Source: an uncultured SAR116 cluster alpha proteobacterium
Lineage (GTDB): Bacteria; Pseudomonadota; Alphaproteobacteria; Puniceispirillales; Marisalimonadaceae
Assembly: GCA_902528415.1 (NCBI GenBank)
Contig: CABZSR010000002.1
Span: 1-64,000, forward strand
Reading direction: 5' to 3'
Length of the DNA stretch: 64,000 nt
Made by a program: the position numbers and the translations under genes. Within the stretch, counting starts at the first letter, position 1. Every line of letters starts with the position of its first letter. The notes under the pieces were generated by a model. The model was not told where the DNA came from. It ran no database searches and saw nothing but the letters and a program-made list of their open reading frames with translations. Below are positions 11,615 through 20,479 of this stretch, piece by piece.

Positions 11615-12766
11615 ATGAATAAAAAAAAATATACTATAGTTCAAATTTTACCAGCATTAAATACCGGTGGACTGGAAAGAGGTGTTGTTGAAATTTCTAA
11701 AGCATTAATTGACAATAATTTTAGATCTATTGTTGTATCCTCTGGTGGACATATGGTACCTCAATTGAAAAGAAATGGTACTATTCATTATGAACTTGAT
11801 GTAAAAACAAAAAACCCTTTTAAATGGCCCAAGATTCGTAGTCAATTAAAAGTGATATTAGAAAATGAAAAGGTAGATTTGATACATCTTTGTTCAAGAG
11901 CCCCTGCCTGGATTGCGTTTCCACTTGGATCTATATTAAAAGTTCCCATTTTAACTTCCGTTCATATGAGATTTAGAAAGTCTAATTTCCTAAAAAAATA
12001 TTATAATAGTGTTTTAACAAAGGGAAATTTAATTATAGCAATTTCAAAACATATCGAAGATAGTATTAAAAAATCTTTTCCCAAAGTAAGTAATAAAATT
12101 AAAATTATTCATAGAGGAGTTGACTTAGATCTTTTTAATCCTGCTAATATTAAACCTGCTAGAATAATTGCCCAATCCAAGCTCTTAAACTTAAAAGATA
12201 ATTTGCCAGTTATAATTATGGCAGCTCGACCTGCTATGTGGAAAGGTTATCTTTCACTCATAAAAGCCTTATCTAAAGTAGATCAAAATTATCAATGTGT
12301 ATTAATTGGTGCAGGCGATGGTAGTAGACAATTTCAAGATATATTAATAAAGCAGATTATTAAACTTAATCTAGAAACTAAAGTCAAATTAGTTAAATCT
12401 TCTAGGGATATTCAAGCCTCATTAATATTAGGTGATATTATTATTATGCCCTCAGTTACTCCTGAGCCCTTTGGAAGAATTATTTTGGAAGCGCAAGCTT
12501 TAGGTAAAATACCAATAGCTTTTGATCACGGAGGAGCATCAGAAACGATAATAAATGGAAAAAATGGTTTCTTAGCTGAACCTCTAAGTATACAAAGTTT
12601 GTCAGAAAAAATATCATTAGCTCTTTCTTTAAAAACAATTAAAAGAGAAAAAATGGGTGATTATTCAAAAAAATTCGTGTCTAAAAATTTTAGTCATGAT
12701 AGAATGTGCAAATTAACTTTATCATTATATAAACAATGTATTGCAGAATATAAGATGAATAGTTAG
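11615..12766 (+). CDS. Glycosyltransferase family 4
   Basis: A GT-B fold glycosyltransferase. The N-terminal domain begins with LPALNTGGLERGVVEI, a common sugar-acceptor loop. The C-terminal domain carries the GT4 donor-binding signature EPFGRIILEAQALG followed by HGGASE. At 383 aa it is complete. It is probably cytoplasmic or membrane-associated and adds a sugar to lipopolysaccharide or another envelope glycan; no other glycan genes flank it, so the product is undetermined. It converges on thrS. Confidence 0.9.
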   Translation: MNKKKYTIVQILPALNTGGLERGVVEISKALIDNNFRSIVVSSGGHMVPQLKRNGTIHYELDVKTKNPFKWPKIRSQLKVILENEKVDLIHLCSRAPAWIAFPLGSILKVPILTSVHMRFRKSNFLKKYYNSVLTKGNLIIAISKHIEDSIKKSFPKVSNKIKIIHRGVDLDLFNPANIKPARIIAQSKLLNLKDNLPVIIMAARPAMWKGYLSLIKALSKVDQNYQCVLIGAGDGSRQFQDILIKQIIKLNLETKVKLVKSSRDIQASLILGDIIIMPSVTPEPFGRIILEAQALGKIPIAFDHGGASETIINGKNGFLAEPLSIQSLSEKISLALSLKTIKREKMGDYSKKFVSKNFSHDRMCKLTLSLYKQCIAEYKMNS

Positions 12767-12820
12767 TTATAAAACTAAAACTATAACTATAACTTGATTG
12801 ATTATGATCTATCACTTGTT

Positions 12821-14752
12821 TTAAACAGGCGGATTTGCTTCATCTCTAATTACAGCTATAGCATCCTTCATTCTTATATTTTCATTACCCTGAGAACCAA
12901 GGCGGCGAATAGACACGCTATTGTCTGAGCTTTCATGTTTACCCAATACAAAAATAATAGGCACTTTTTTGTTGGAATGCTCCCGTACTTTATAACCGAT
13001 TTTCTCATTGCGTATATCCAGTTCAGCTCGAATACCTACTTTTATTAGTTCATCTCTCACTTTATAGGCATAGCATTCAGTTTCCCCAGTGATGGTGGCC
13101 ACAACAACTTGTACTGGGGCAAGCCAGAGTGGAAATTTGCCAGCATAATGTTCAATCAAAACGCCGATAAAACGTTCTACAGATCCAAGAATAGCTCGGT
13201 GGATCATGTGGGGTGTATGGCGTTGACCATCCTCACCAATGTAGCTCATCTCGAGACGGGTTGGCATATTCATATCAACTTGAATGGTGCCACATTGCCA
13301 CTCACGACCAATTGCATCAGTGAGAATAAAATCAAGCTTTGGTGCATAAAACGCCCCATCTCCAGCATTAAGCAACCATTTCATATTGATGCGTTCCAGT
13401 ACTTTTTGCAATGCTTCCTCAGCACGATCCCAGTCTTCATCCGATCCAATTCGCTCTTCTGGGCGCGTTGAGAAATTGATAACGATGTTTTCGGCAATGC
13501 CAAGATCGGTATAAACCTCTTTGATGAGATCGCACATCGCAATGACTTCATCCTCAAGTTGCTCATCAGAACAGAAAATATGTGCATCATCTTGCGTAAA
13601 AGCTTGAACGCGCATGAGGCCATGGCGCGCTCCGGAGGCTTCCTGCCGGAATACGCGTCCGAATTCTGCCATGCGGATAGGAAGGTCGCGATAGGATTTA
13701 ACGCCGTAATTATAAAGCTGGGCATTACCAGGGCAACTCATCGGTTTCAAAGCATGAGGGTTTTTGTCTTTTTGAACTTGGCTGTCGTCATTGATAATGA
13801 ACATGTTTTCACGGTATTTGTCCCAGTGACCCGAGGCTTGCCAGAAACGGGAATCTAGCATTTGCGGAGTGTTTACCTCGATGTAATTATGGTTGCGGAC
13901 CTTACGACGCATATAGGCAAGAAGCTCTGTATAGATAGTCCAGCCTTTATGGTGCCAGAACGCCTGGCCCGGTGCTTCATCCTGAAAATGAAATAGTTCC
14001 ATTTCTTTACCCAATTTTCGATGGTCGCGCTTTTCTGCTTCTTCTAGCTGGTGCAAATGCGCATCGAGCTCTTCCTGAGTACGCCAGGCCGTTCCATAAA
14101 TGCGGCTAAGCGTAGGCTTGCTGGAATCGCCGCGCCAGTAAGCACCGGCAACTTTCATCAGTTTGAAGGCCTTGCCAATATGGTTAGTGCTAGGCATATG
14201 TGGCCCACGGCATAAATCAAGCCATTTGCCTTGCTTATAAATTGTAATCGTTTCGTTTTTTGGAAAATCTTTAATGAGTTCGACCTTGAAGTATTCACCT
14301 TTGTTTTTGAAAAAATTAATAGCCTCTGTGCGGCTCCAGATTTCTCGGGTGAAGGGCTGGTTTTTTTCAATGATCTGACGCATTTTCTTTTCGATTTTAG
14401 GAAGGTCTTCAGCTGAAAAAGGCTTTTCAGTGTAGAAATCATAATAAAAACCGTTTTCGATAGCCGGGCCGATTGTGACTTGTGTTCCTGGGAATAGTTC
14501 TTGTACCGCTTCGGCCATCACGTGCGCTGCATCGTGTCGGATAAGTTCCAAAGCCCGATCATCATCGCGTGTAATGATATTCATCGTGCAATTTTGTTCT
14601 ATAGGAAAAGATAGATCATGAAGCTGGTTATCCAGATCAACTGCAATTGCGGCTCTGGCCAAGGATTTTGCAATGCTTTGTGCAACCTCCAGACTTGTTG
14701 TTCTTTGAGGGAATTCAAGTTTATTTTCATCGGGTAGTGTAATTGTAATCAT
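12821..14752 (-). CDS. thrS: Threonyl-tRNA synthetase
   Basis: Charges tRNA-Thr. Domain order is TGS (1-62), the editing domain with its HxxxH pattern (near residue 73), the class II catalytic core, and the anticodon-binding domain from about 540. The catalytic-site zinc ligands are visible as Cys in PMSCPGN, His in DDAHIF and His in MIHRAILGS. Its 643 aa match bacterial ThrS. The gene is compositionally odd: three 60-base lines I counted inside it gave 52-63% G+C and two gave 40%, against about 22% in a line of the adjacent glycosyltransferase. thrS often lies next to infC in bacteria, but here it is divergent. I infer replacement by a foreign copy. Confidence 0.97.
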   Translation of the reverse strand: MITITLPDENKLEFPQRTTSLEVAQSIAKSLARAAIAVDLDNQLHDLSFPIEQNCTMNIITRDDDRALELIRHDAAHVMAEAVQELFPGTQVTIGPAIENGFYYDFYTEKPFSAEDLPKIEKKMRQIIEKNQPFTREIWSRTEAINFFKNKGEYFKVELIKDFPKNETITIYKQGKWLDLCRGPHMPSTNHIGKAFKLMKVAGAYWRGDSSKPTLSRIYGTAWRTQEELDAHLHQLEEAEKRDHRKLGKEMELFHFQDEAPGQAFWHHKGWTIYTELLAYMRRKVRNHNYIEVNTPQMLDSRFWQASGHWDKYRENMFIINDDSQVQKDKNPHALKPMSCPGNAQLYNYGVKSYRDLPIRMAEFGRVFRQEASGARHGLMRVQAFTQDDAHIFCSDEQLEDEVIAMCDLIKEVYTDLGIAENIVINFSTRPEERIGSDEDWDRAEEALQKVLERINMKWLLNAGDGAFYAPKLDFILTDAIGREWQCGTIQVDMNMPTRLEMSYIGEDGQRHTPHMIHRAILGSVERFIGVLIEHYAGKFPLWLAPVQVVVATITGETECYAYKVRDELIKVGIRAELDIRNEKIGYKVREHSNKKVPIIFVLGKHESSDNSVSIRRLGSQGNENIRMKDAIAVIRDEANPPV

Positions 14753-15304
14753 ATTAAAAGCTCTCTTTTTTTTCTTTTGGGAAGCTATGAATTTTTAAAT
14801 TGTTCATATGGTTGTCGCTTTCAATGATTTCTGATGATTAAGAGTTTTGTGAAATTGGCCAGCATCAAGCCTTGTGAATGAACATCAATGGCATTTGTTA
14901 AGATTATGTCGAATTGTAATTGGATTCTCATAAGTTTTTCCCTGCTTGTTCTAATAAATATATTAATTGAAAAGATGAGTAACATTATAACACTTTGTGT
15001 TTAGGTCAACTAAAAAACAGTATTCAGCATGTGTTGAAATTACATTGGATAAAGCTGAAAATCGCGTGTAGTAGCAAAATGAGCTGTAGGTAATAGTTAC
15101 AATTTGATTCCTTGTGAATGTATATTTTATAGTGCAAAATTTGAAGTAAATAATAGCAAGAAAATAAAAGTGTAGTAGTTAAGTAATTAGTTAAAAAAAT
15201 AAAGAATTGTTGCTTTGTTAACTATTTTTTTTCAAATTTATTAACAAATTTATAAAAAATGTTGTAATAGTATCTGCAAATTAAACAATAAAGGAGATTT
15301 TCAT
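14753..15304. other. 552-bp intergenic region between divergent thrS and infC
   Basis: I see no gene here. The half next to thrS is somewhat richer in G+C, while the half next to infC is very A+T-rich with A and T tracts. An 11-bp word CCTTGTGAATG occurs at 14870 and 15110, probably by chance. It should hold the divergent promoters of thrS and of the infC-rpmI-rplT operon, plus any leader regulating IF3 or ThrS, but I cannot point to a convincing leader structure. Confidence 0.5.
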
Positions 15305-15838
15305 ATAGTTGGATTAAATAACACACCACCAAGTCAGGATGGTCCTAGAATTAATGAGTTAATCAGAGCTGAAAATGTGCGTTGTATTGGAGCGAAAGGA
15401 GAGCAGTTGGGGGTAATACCAATATTTGAGGCTTTGAAGTTGGCAGACAATTTAAATTTGGATCTTGTTGAAATTCAACCAAATGTTGAGCCGCCAGTTT
15501 GTAAAATTCTTGATTATGGTAAATTCAAATATGAAGCTCAAAAAAGAAAAAATGAAGCAAGGAAAAAACAAAAGATTATTGAAGTTAAAGAAATAAAATT
15601 AAGACCAAATATTGATAATAATGATTTTATAGTTAAAATGAAACAGGTAAAAAAATTTATAAACAATGGAGACAAAGTAAAAATTACCTTAAGATTTAGA
15701 GGACGTGAAATGGCTCATCAAACCCTAGGAGCTACGGTTTTAGATAGGGTAAAAGAAGATACAGATGAATTGTGCAAAGTTGAAACAATACCTAAGTTAG
15801 AAGGTAGACAAATGGTGATGATTTTGGCTCCAAAATAA
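15305..15838 (+). CDS. infC: Translation initiation factor IF-3 (AUA start)
   Basis: IF-3 prevents premature subunit joining and rejects non-standard start codons. The conserved N-terminus ([17 protein letters not shown]) lies upstream of the first GTG (15377) and is open back to 15305. There ATA follows AGGAG (15292-15296) by 8 nt, and no ATG, GTG or TTG occurs in frame between. Starting there gives 177 aa, normal for IF-3, with both domains complete. An AUU/AUA/AUC start is the established basis of IF3 autoregulation. It heads the infC-rpmI-rplT-pheST cluster. Confidence 0.93.
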   Translation: MVGLNNTPPSQDGPRINELIRAENVRCIGAKGEQLGVIPIFEALKLADNLNLDLVEIQPNVEPPVCKILDYGKFKYEAQKRKNEARKKQKIIEVKEIKLRPNIDNNDFIVKMKQVKKFINNGDKVKITLRFRGREMAHQTLGATVLDRVKEDTDELCKVETIPKLEGRQMVMILAPK

Positions 15839-15943
15839 TGTTCAATTAAATTAATTTAATAAAGTTCAACTTTATGTTGCTAACTTAGTTTAGCTTATGT
15901 ATAAGCTTCGATAATATTATAATATGATTATTAAGAGATAACG

Positions 15944-16141
15944 ATGCCTAAATTAAAAACTAAAAGTGGAGCAAAAAAAAGATTTAGTATTACTGCGTTA
16001 GGTAAGGTCAAAGGTAGTCCAGCTTTTTTAAGCCATAATTTACGCAAAAGATCACAAAAAATGAAAAGGCAAGCTCGTGGTACTATGATACTAAACGACA
16101 GTGACGCTAAAATAGTTAAACAATTTATACCATACGCCTAA
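15944..16141 (+). CDS. rpmI: 50S ribosomal protein L35
   Basis: A 65-aa basic protein beginning [14 protein letters not shown], the invariant L35 N-terminus, with the [12 protein letters not shown] core and a KQFIPYA end. It binds 23S rRNA in the large subunit. It lies 105 bp after infC and 12 bp before rplT, the standard order, and is presumably co-transcribed and feedback-regulated with them. Confidence 0.97.
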   Translation: MPKLKTKSGAKKRFSITALGKVKGSPAFLSHNLRKRSQKMKRQARGTMILNDSDAKIVKQFIPYA

Positions 16142-16153
16142 AGGAGTTCATTA

Positions 16154-16510
16154 ATGGCTAGAGTTAAAAGAGGTGTCACAACTCATGCGAGACACCAGAA
16201 AGTTATTAAAGCTGCTAAAGGATATTATGGTGCAAGAAAAAACCTTTTCACTGTGGCCACCCAAGCTGTAGAAAAGGCAAGCCAATATGCCTATAGAGAT
16301 CGTAGAAATAAAAAACGTAGTTTTAGAGGTCTTTGGATACAAAGAATTAACGCTGGTTCACGTTTATATGGTCTAAACTATTCAAGATTTATGAATGGGC
16401 TTAAATTAGCAGGTATTGAAATCGATAGAAAAATTTTGTCAGACTTAGCAATTTACGAACCTTCAGCTTTTGAAGAACTTGTGTTAAAAGCAAAATCCGC
16501 ATCAACTTAA
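16154..16510 (+). CDS. rplT: 50S ribosomal protein L20
   Basis: A 118-aa basic protein starting [16 protein letters not shown] with the long basic N-terminal helix region and the typical [22 protein letters not shown] segment. L20 is needed for early 50S assembly and in many bacteria represses its own operon. AAGGAG is 9 nt before the start codon. It forms the conserved rpmI-rplT pair. Confidence 0.97.
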   Translation: MARVKRGVTTHARHQKVIKAAKGYYGARKNLFTVATQAVEKASQYAYRDRRNKKRSFRGLWIQRINAGSRLYGLNYSRFMNGLKLAGIEIDRKILSDLAIYEPSAFEELVLKAKSAST

Positions 16511-16576
16511 TCTTTCATATATTTAATAAATCACTAAGATTATCGCAATTTCATTAAATTAGGATTTAAATTAGGT

Positions 16577-17692
16577 ATGATTTCTGAATTAAAAGAAAAA
16601 CTTTTAAAATTGTTAGATGAAATTACCAATTCAATATCGGAAGCCAAAAATATTAATGATGTTGAAGAAATTAGGGTAAATTGTCTGGGTAAAAAAGGTA
16701 CAATAACATCTTATTTAAAAAATCTAAGACAATACAATGAAGTTTCAAAAAGAGAGATTGGGGCTTTGGTTAATGAAATTAAAAACAAAATTAATCATTT
16801 GATAATTGATAAGAAATCTTTTTTTAAAACTCAAATTCTGAATGAAAAACTCTTAACAGAAAAAATTGATATTACTTTAACACCTCATGAAAATGAAACA
16901 GGTACTTTGCACCCATTATCGAGAACAATAGATGAGTTGTGTGCAATATTTGCTGACATGGGTTTTTCAATTGTAGACGGACCAGATATTGAAACAGACT
17001 ATTATAATTTTACTGCATTAAACATTCCATATGAGCATCCTGCTAGACAAGAGCACGATACTTTTTATTTTCAACCAGATCAAGATGGTAATAGAAAAGT
17101 TTTAAGAACTCACACCAGTCCAGTACAAATTAGAACAATGGAAAAACTCAATTTAGAAAATTTTGAAGAAATCAGATATATTATACCTGGAAGAACTTAT
17201 AGATCAGACCATGATGCTACTCACTCACCTATGTTTCATCAATGTGAGGGTCTAGTTCTTGGTAAAAATATTAATATGGGACACCTAAAGGGTTGTTTAA
17301 TTGATTTTTGTAGAACTTTTTTTAATAAAGAAGATCTTCCAGTTCGTTTCAGACCAAGTTACTTTCCATTTACTGAACCTTCTGCAGAAGTTGATATAGG
17401 TTGTAAAAAAGATATAGATGGAAGTTTATCAATAGGTAGTGGAGAAGACTGGCTAGAAATTTTAGGATCAGGAATGGTTCATCCTCGTGTTCTTGAAGGT
17501 GTTGGTATAGACCCTTCAATATATCAGGGATTTGCTTTTGGAATGGGCTTAGAAAGGTTGACGATGTTAAAATATGGTATTCCTGATTTAAGACCATTTT
17601 ATGATAGTGATCTGAGATGGCTGAAACATTACGGTTTTATTCCTGTAGATAACCCTAGTTTACACTCTGGTCTAAATGGTGTTTTTTCATGA
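16577..17692 (+). CDS. pheS: Phenylalanyl-tRNA synthetase alpha subunit
   Basis: Catalytic alpha subunit of the alpha2-beta2 PheRS. An N-terminal coiled-coil tRNA-binding arm (about 1-85) is followed by the class II aminoacylation core. Visible class II signatures are motif 2 around RTHTSPVQIRTM, FRPSYFPFTEPSAEVDI and, near the end, GFAFGMGLERLTMLKYGI (motif 3). Its 371 aa are normal. Its stop codon overlaps the pheT start (ATGA), so the two subunits are translationally coupled. Confidence 0.97.
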   Translation: MISELKEKLLKLLDEITNSISEAKNINDVEEIRVNCLGKKGTITSYLKNLRQYNEVSKREIGALVNEIKNKINHLIIDKKSFFKTQILNEKLLTEKIDITLTPHENETGTLHPLSRTIDELCAIFADMGFSIVDGPDIETDYYNFTALNIPYEHPARQEHDTFYFQPDQDGNRKVLRTHTSPVQIRTMEKLNLENFEEIRYIIPGRTYRSDHDATHSPMFHQCEGLVLGKNINMGHLKGCLIDFCRTFFNKEDLPVRFRPSYFPFTEPSAEVDIGCKKDIDGSLSIGSGEDWLEILGSGMVHPRVLEGVGIDPSIYQGFAFGMGLERLTMLKYGIPDLRPFYDSDLRWLKHYGFIPVDNPSLHSGLNGVFS

Positions 17693-20091
17693 AATTTACA
17701 TGGCATTGGCTCCTTGACCATCTTCAAACAGACAAGAATTTAAATGAAATAGTAGATGCTTTACCTAAATTGGGCTTGGAAGTTGCCTCAGTAGTCAATC
17801 TTGCTGAAGAACTTAAGGAATTTATTTCTGTCAAAGTTCTAGAGGTAAAAAAACATCCAAATGCAGATACTCTTAACTTATGTAAAGTATCTGACGGGAA
17901 TAATACATTCAACGTAGTTTGTGGAGCGCTTAATGTAAAAGCTGGAATGATTGGCGTTTTTGCTAATGTTGACACGTATGTTCCGGGTATAAATTTGATA
18001 TTAAAAAAAGCTAAAATTAGGGGAGAGACCTCCGAGGGAATGTTATGTTCAGAAAAAGAATTAACGTTATCTGATAATCATGAAGGTATCATAGAGCTTC
18101 CAAGGGATTCAAAAATTGGCTTGCCTGTTAGAGATGTTATGGATTTAACTGATCCAGTAATTGAGATAGAGATTACTCCTAACAGAGGGGATTGCTTAGG
18201 TGTAAGAGGAATTGCTAGGGATTTAGCCGCAGCAGGGATGGGTGTTTTAAAAGATTTAGAAATAATAGAGATTGAAGGTGATTTTGAAAGTTTAATTGAT
18301 TGGAAAATAGATTTAAGTGAAGACAAAAAAAATCTTTGTCCCAAAATATTTGGTAGATCTTTTCAAAACCTAGTTAATGTAGATTCACCATCTTGGTTAA
18401 AGAAACGGTTATTAGCTGTAGATCAAAGACCTATTTCATCTTTAGTTGATATAACTAATTATATAATGATTGATATAGGTAGACCTTTACATGCCTATGA
18501 TGCAGAGAAAATTGTTGGAAATACACTTACAATTAAAGAAGCAAAACAAGGCGAAAAATTTTTTGCACTCAACGGAAATGAGTATGAATTAGATCAAGGA
18601 ATGTTGGTTATATCTGACAGCCAAGGTATTGATGACTTAGCTGGTATTATGGGTGGAGAAAGGACTGGTGTAACCAATAATACTACTAAAATGTTTTTGG
18701 AAGCAGCAATTTTCGACCCTATTTCAATTGCAAATACAGGTAGGAAGTTGAATATAAATTCTGATGCCAGGTATAGGTTTGAAAGGGGTCTAGATTATGA
18801 CTCACCAGGTTTAGTTATGCACTATGCTGCGTCAATGGTTAATAGAATATGTGGAGGTACTAATAGTAAAATAGTTAAATTTGAGTCAATCAAAGAAAGT
18901 AAACCAATTATATTTAATCCTGATAATACTTATAAATTAACCGGTGTCGAAATTGAAAATCAAGTAGCTAAATCAATATTAGAAAAATTAGGATTTTTAA
19001 TAACTATTAATAGAGATATTTGGAGCATAATTCCTCCGTCATGGAGACCAGACATTGATGGTGTTTCAGATATTGTTGAAGAAATTATAAGAATTAATGG
19101 TTATGATTACATACCGTCTATAAAATTACCAAGAAAGAATTATATTGCAAAACCTGCAATGACTATAAAACATAGACAAACGTCTATTGCTTCTAAAATA
19201 TTGGCAAATAGAGGTTATAGTGAGGTCATAACCTTTTCCTTTTTAAACGAGTTGATGGCAAAACAATTTAACGGTGGTTTTAAGGAGCTTGTTTTAGTTA
19301 ATCCAATTTCTTCTGAATTATCTCATATGAGACCTTCAGTTATTCCAACATTATTAGTCGCTGCGAAAAGAAATTTAAATGTTGGTGTAGATACTTTATC
19401 TTTCTTTGAGGTTGGCCCAATTTTTAAAGGTGATAAACCAGATGATCAGATAAGTACCATATCAGGCTTAAGGTTAGGTAGTAAAGTCAAAAGGGATTGG
19501 AAAAATTCTTCAAAGGACTTTGATTTTTATGATGTAAAATTGGACGTTTTAAAAACTCTAGAAGCTATTGGTGCCAATATAAATAGTTTACAGACTTATG
19601 AAAACACATCAGGTTACTTCCATCCTGGACGAAGTGCTGTTTTAAAAATAGGACAAAAACTTATAGCTAATGTAGGAGAAATACATCCGGAGATTTCAGA
19701 TTTCTATGGCTTCGAAAAGTCAATCTTAGCTTTTGAAATATTTTATGAAAATATACCAATGCCTAGAAAAGTCAAAGTATCAAGACCTATGTTGAAAATA
19801 TCACCCTTACAGTCTGTTACCAGAGAGTTTGCATTTGTAATAGATGAAACAACACCCGCGGAAAAATTAGTTCAAATAGCAAAATCGACTAATAAGGATT
19901 TGATTAGAGAAGTTTTAATTTTTGACGTTTATAAAGGTAAAAATATTCCAAACGGTAAAAAATCAATTGCAATTAAAATAATTATTCAACCAAATCTAGA
20001 AACCTTAACAGACGACGATCTAGAAAAAATTAGTTCGGATCTGATTAACGTAATTGATACAAAATTATCAGGATCTCTAAGATCTCAATAA
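17689..20091 (+). CDS. pheT: Phenylalanyl-tRNA synthetase beta subunit
   Basis: Large beta subunit, 800 aa, with the expected order: an EMAP/OB-fold tRNA-binding domain (about 40-150, KVLEVKKHPNADTLNLCKV), B3/B4 editing domain (about 210-385), B5, a catalytic-like core without active function, and a C-terminal anticodon-binding FDX-ACB domain (about 705-800, SPLQSVTREFAFVI). It overlaps pheS by 4 nt and is the last gene of the infC-to-pheT cluster, followed by a convergent tRNA-Thr. Confidence 0.97.
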   Translation: MKFTWHWLLDHLQTDKNLNEIVDALPKLGLEVASVVNLAEELKEFISVKVLEVKKHPNADTLNLCKVSDGNNTFNVVCGALNVKAGMIGVFANVDTYVPGINLILKKAKIRGETSEGMLCSEKELTLSDNHEGIIELPRDSKIGLPVRDVMDLTDPVIEIEITPNRGDCLGVRGIARDLAAAGMGVLKDLEIIEIEGDFESLIDWKIDLSEDKKNLCPKIFGRSFQNLVNVDSPSWLKKRLLAVDQRPISSLVDITNYIMIDIGRPLHAYDAEKIVGNTLTIKEAKQGEKFFALNGNEYELDQGMLVISDSQGIDDLAGIMGGERTGVTNNTTKMFLEAAIFDPISIANTGRKLNINSDARYRFERGLDYDSPGLVMHYAASMVNRICGGTNSKIVKFESIKESKPIIFNPDNTYKLTGVEIENQVAKSILEKLGFLITINRDIWSIIPPSWRPDIDGVSDIVEEIIRINGYDYIPSIKLPRKNYIAKPAMTIKHRQTSIASKILANRGYSEVITFSFLNELMAKQFNGGFKELVLVNPISSELSHMRPSVIPTLLVAAKRNLNVGVDTLSFFEVGPIFKGDKPDDQISTISGLRLGSKVKRDWKNSSKDFDFYDVKLDVLKTLEAIGANINSLQTYENTSGYFHPGRSAVLKIGQKLIANVGEIHPEISDFYGFEKSILAFEIFYENIPMPRKVKVSRPMLKISPLQSVTREFAFVIDETTPAEKLVQIAKSTNKDLIREVLIFDVYKGKNIPNGKKSIAIKIIIQPNLETLTDDDLEKISSDLINVIDTKLSGSLRSQ

Positions 20092-20118
20092 TTTAAAAGT
20101 CATAAATTTAAGTTAAAA

Positions 20119-20194
20119 TGGTGCCGTCAACTGGATTTGAACCAGTGACCTCGTCATTACCAATGACGCGCTCTACCGCTGGAGCTATGACGGC
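20119..20194 (-). tRNA. tRNA-Thr (anticodon GGU)
   Basis: On the minus strand a full cloverleaf can be drawn: acceptor GCCGTCA/TGACGGC, D arm GCTC..GAGC, anticodon stem CGTCA/TGACG around loop TTGGTAA (anticodon GGT) and T arm ACTGG-TTCAAAT-CCAGT. The 73-nt body at 20122-20194 is followed by an encoded CCA (20119-20121). It lies just downstream of pheT and faces it. Confidence 0.96.
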
Positions 20195-20306
20195 ACTTAT
20201 TAAATAACAACTTAATTATGTTTTCATTAATGACAAGTATTTTTATTATTATATAATATTATTATTCCTTATTTCAGATAATTAAAATAGATGTGCGATA
20301 TTACAT

Positions 20307-20465
20307 ATGATAAAAAAAAATATTAAAAATGATGAACTGTCTTCATCTTTAAAAAAAAATTTAAAATTGAGAAAAAAACAAATTTTAGATAGAGATAAAA
20401 AAAAAATTATTGGTAAAAGAACAAAAAAAATTGGTATTTCAGGGTTAGATTTAAATGTCAAATAG
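20307..20465 (+). CDS. Small basic protein upstream of murA (52 aa)
   Basis: A 52-codon frame rich in lysine that ends 14 bp before the murA start. The central LKKNLKLRKKQ resembles the arginine-rich LxxNLxRRKxQ motif of short uncharacterised proteins I associate with the region upstream of murA in other alphaproteobacteria. Against it, the stretch is very A-rich, no good ribosome-binding site is seen, and lysine codons arise easily in such DNA. The opposite-strand frame over the same bases looks like a shadow. Function unknown. Confidence 0.45.
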   Translation: MIKKNIKNDELSSSLKKNLKLRKKQILDRDKKKIIGKRTKKIGISGLDLNVK

Positions 20466-20479
20466 TAATAATTCTTAAA

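Noticed and set aside
13109-13858. Several open frames on both strands within thrS
   Set aside because: They follow from the higher G+C of thrS, which lowers stop-codon frequency; none carries a motif.
14870-15120. 11-bp word CCTTGTGAATG occurring twice in the thrS-infC gap
   Set aside because: No further similarity around the copies; likely chance.
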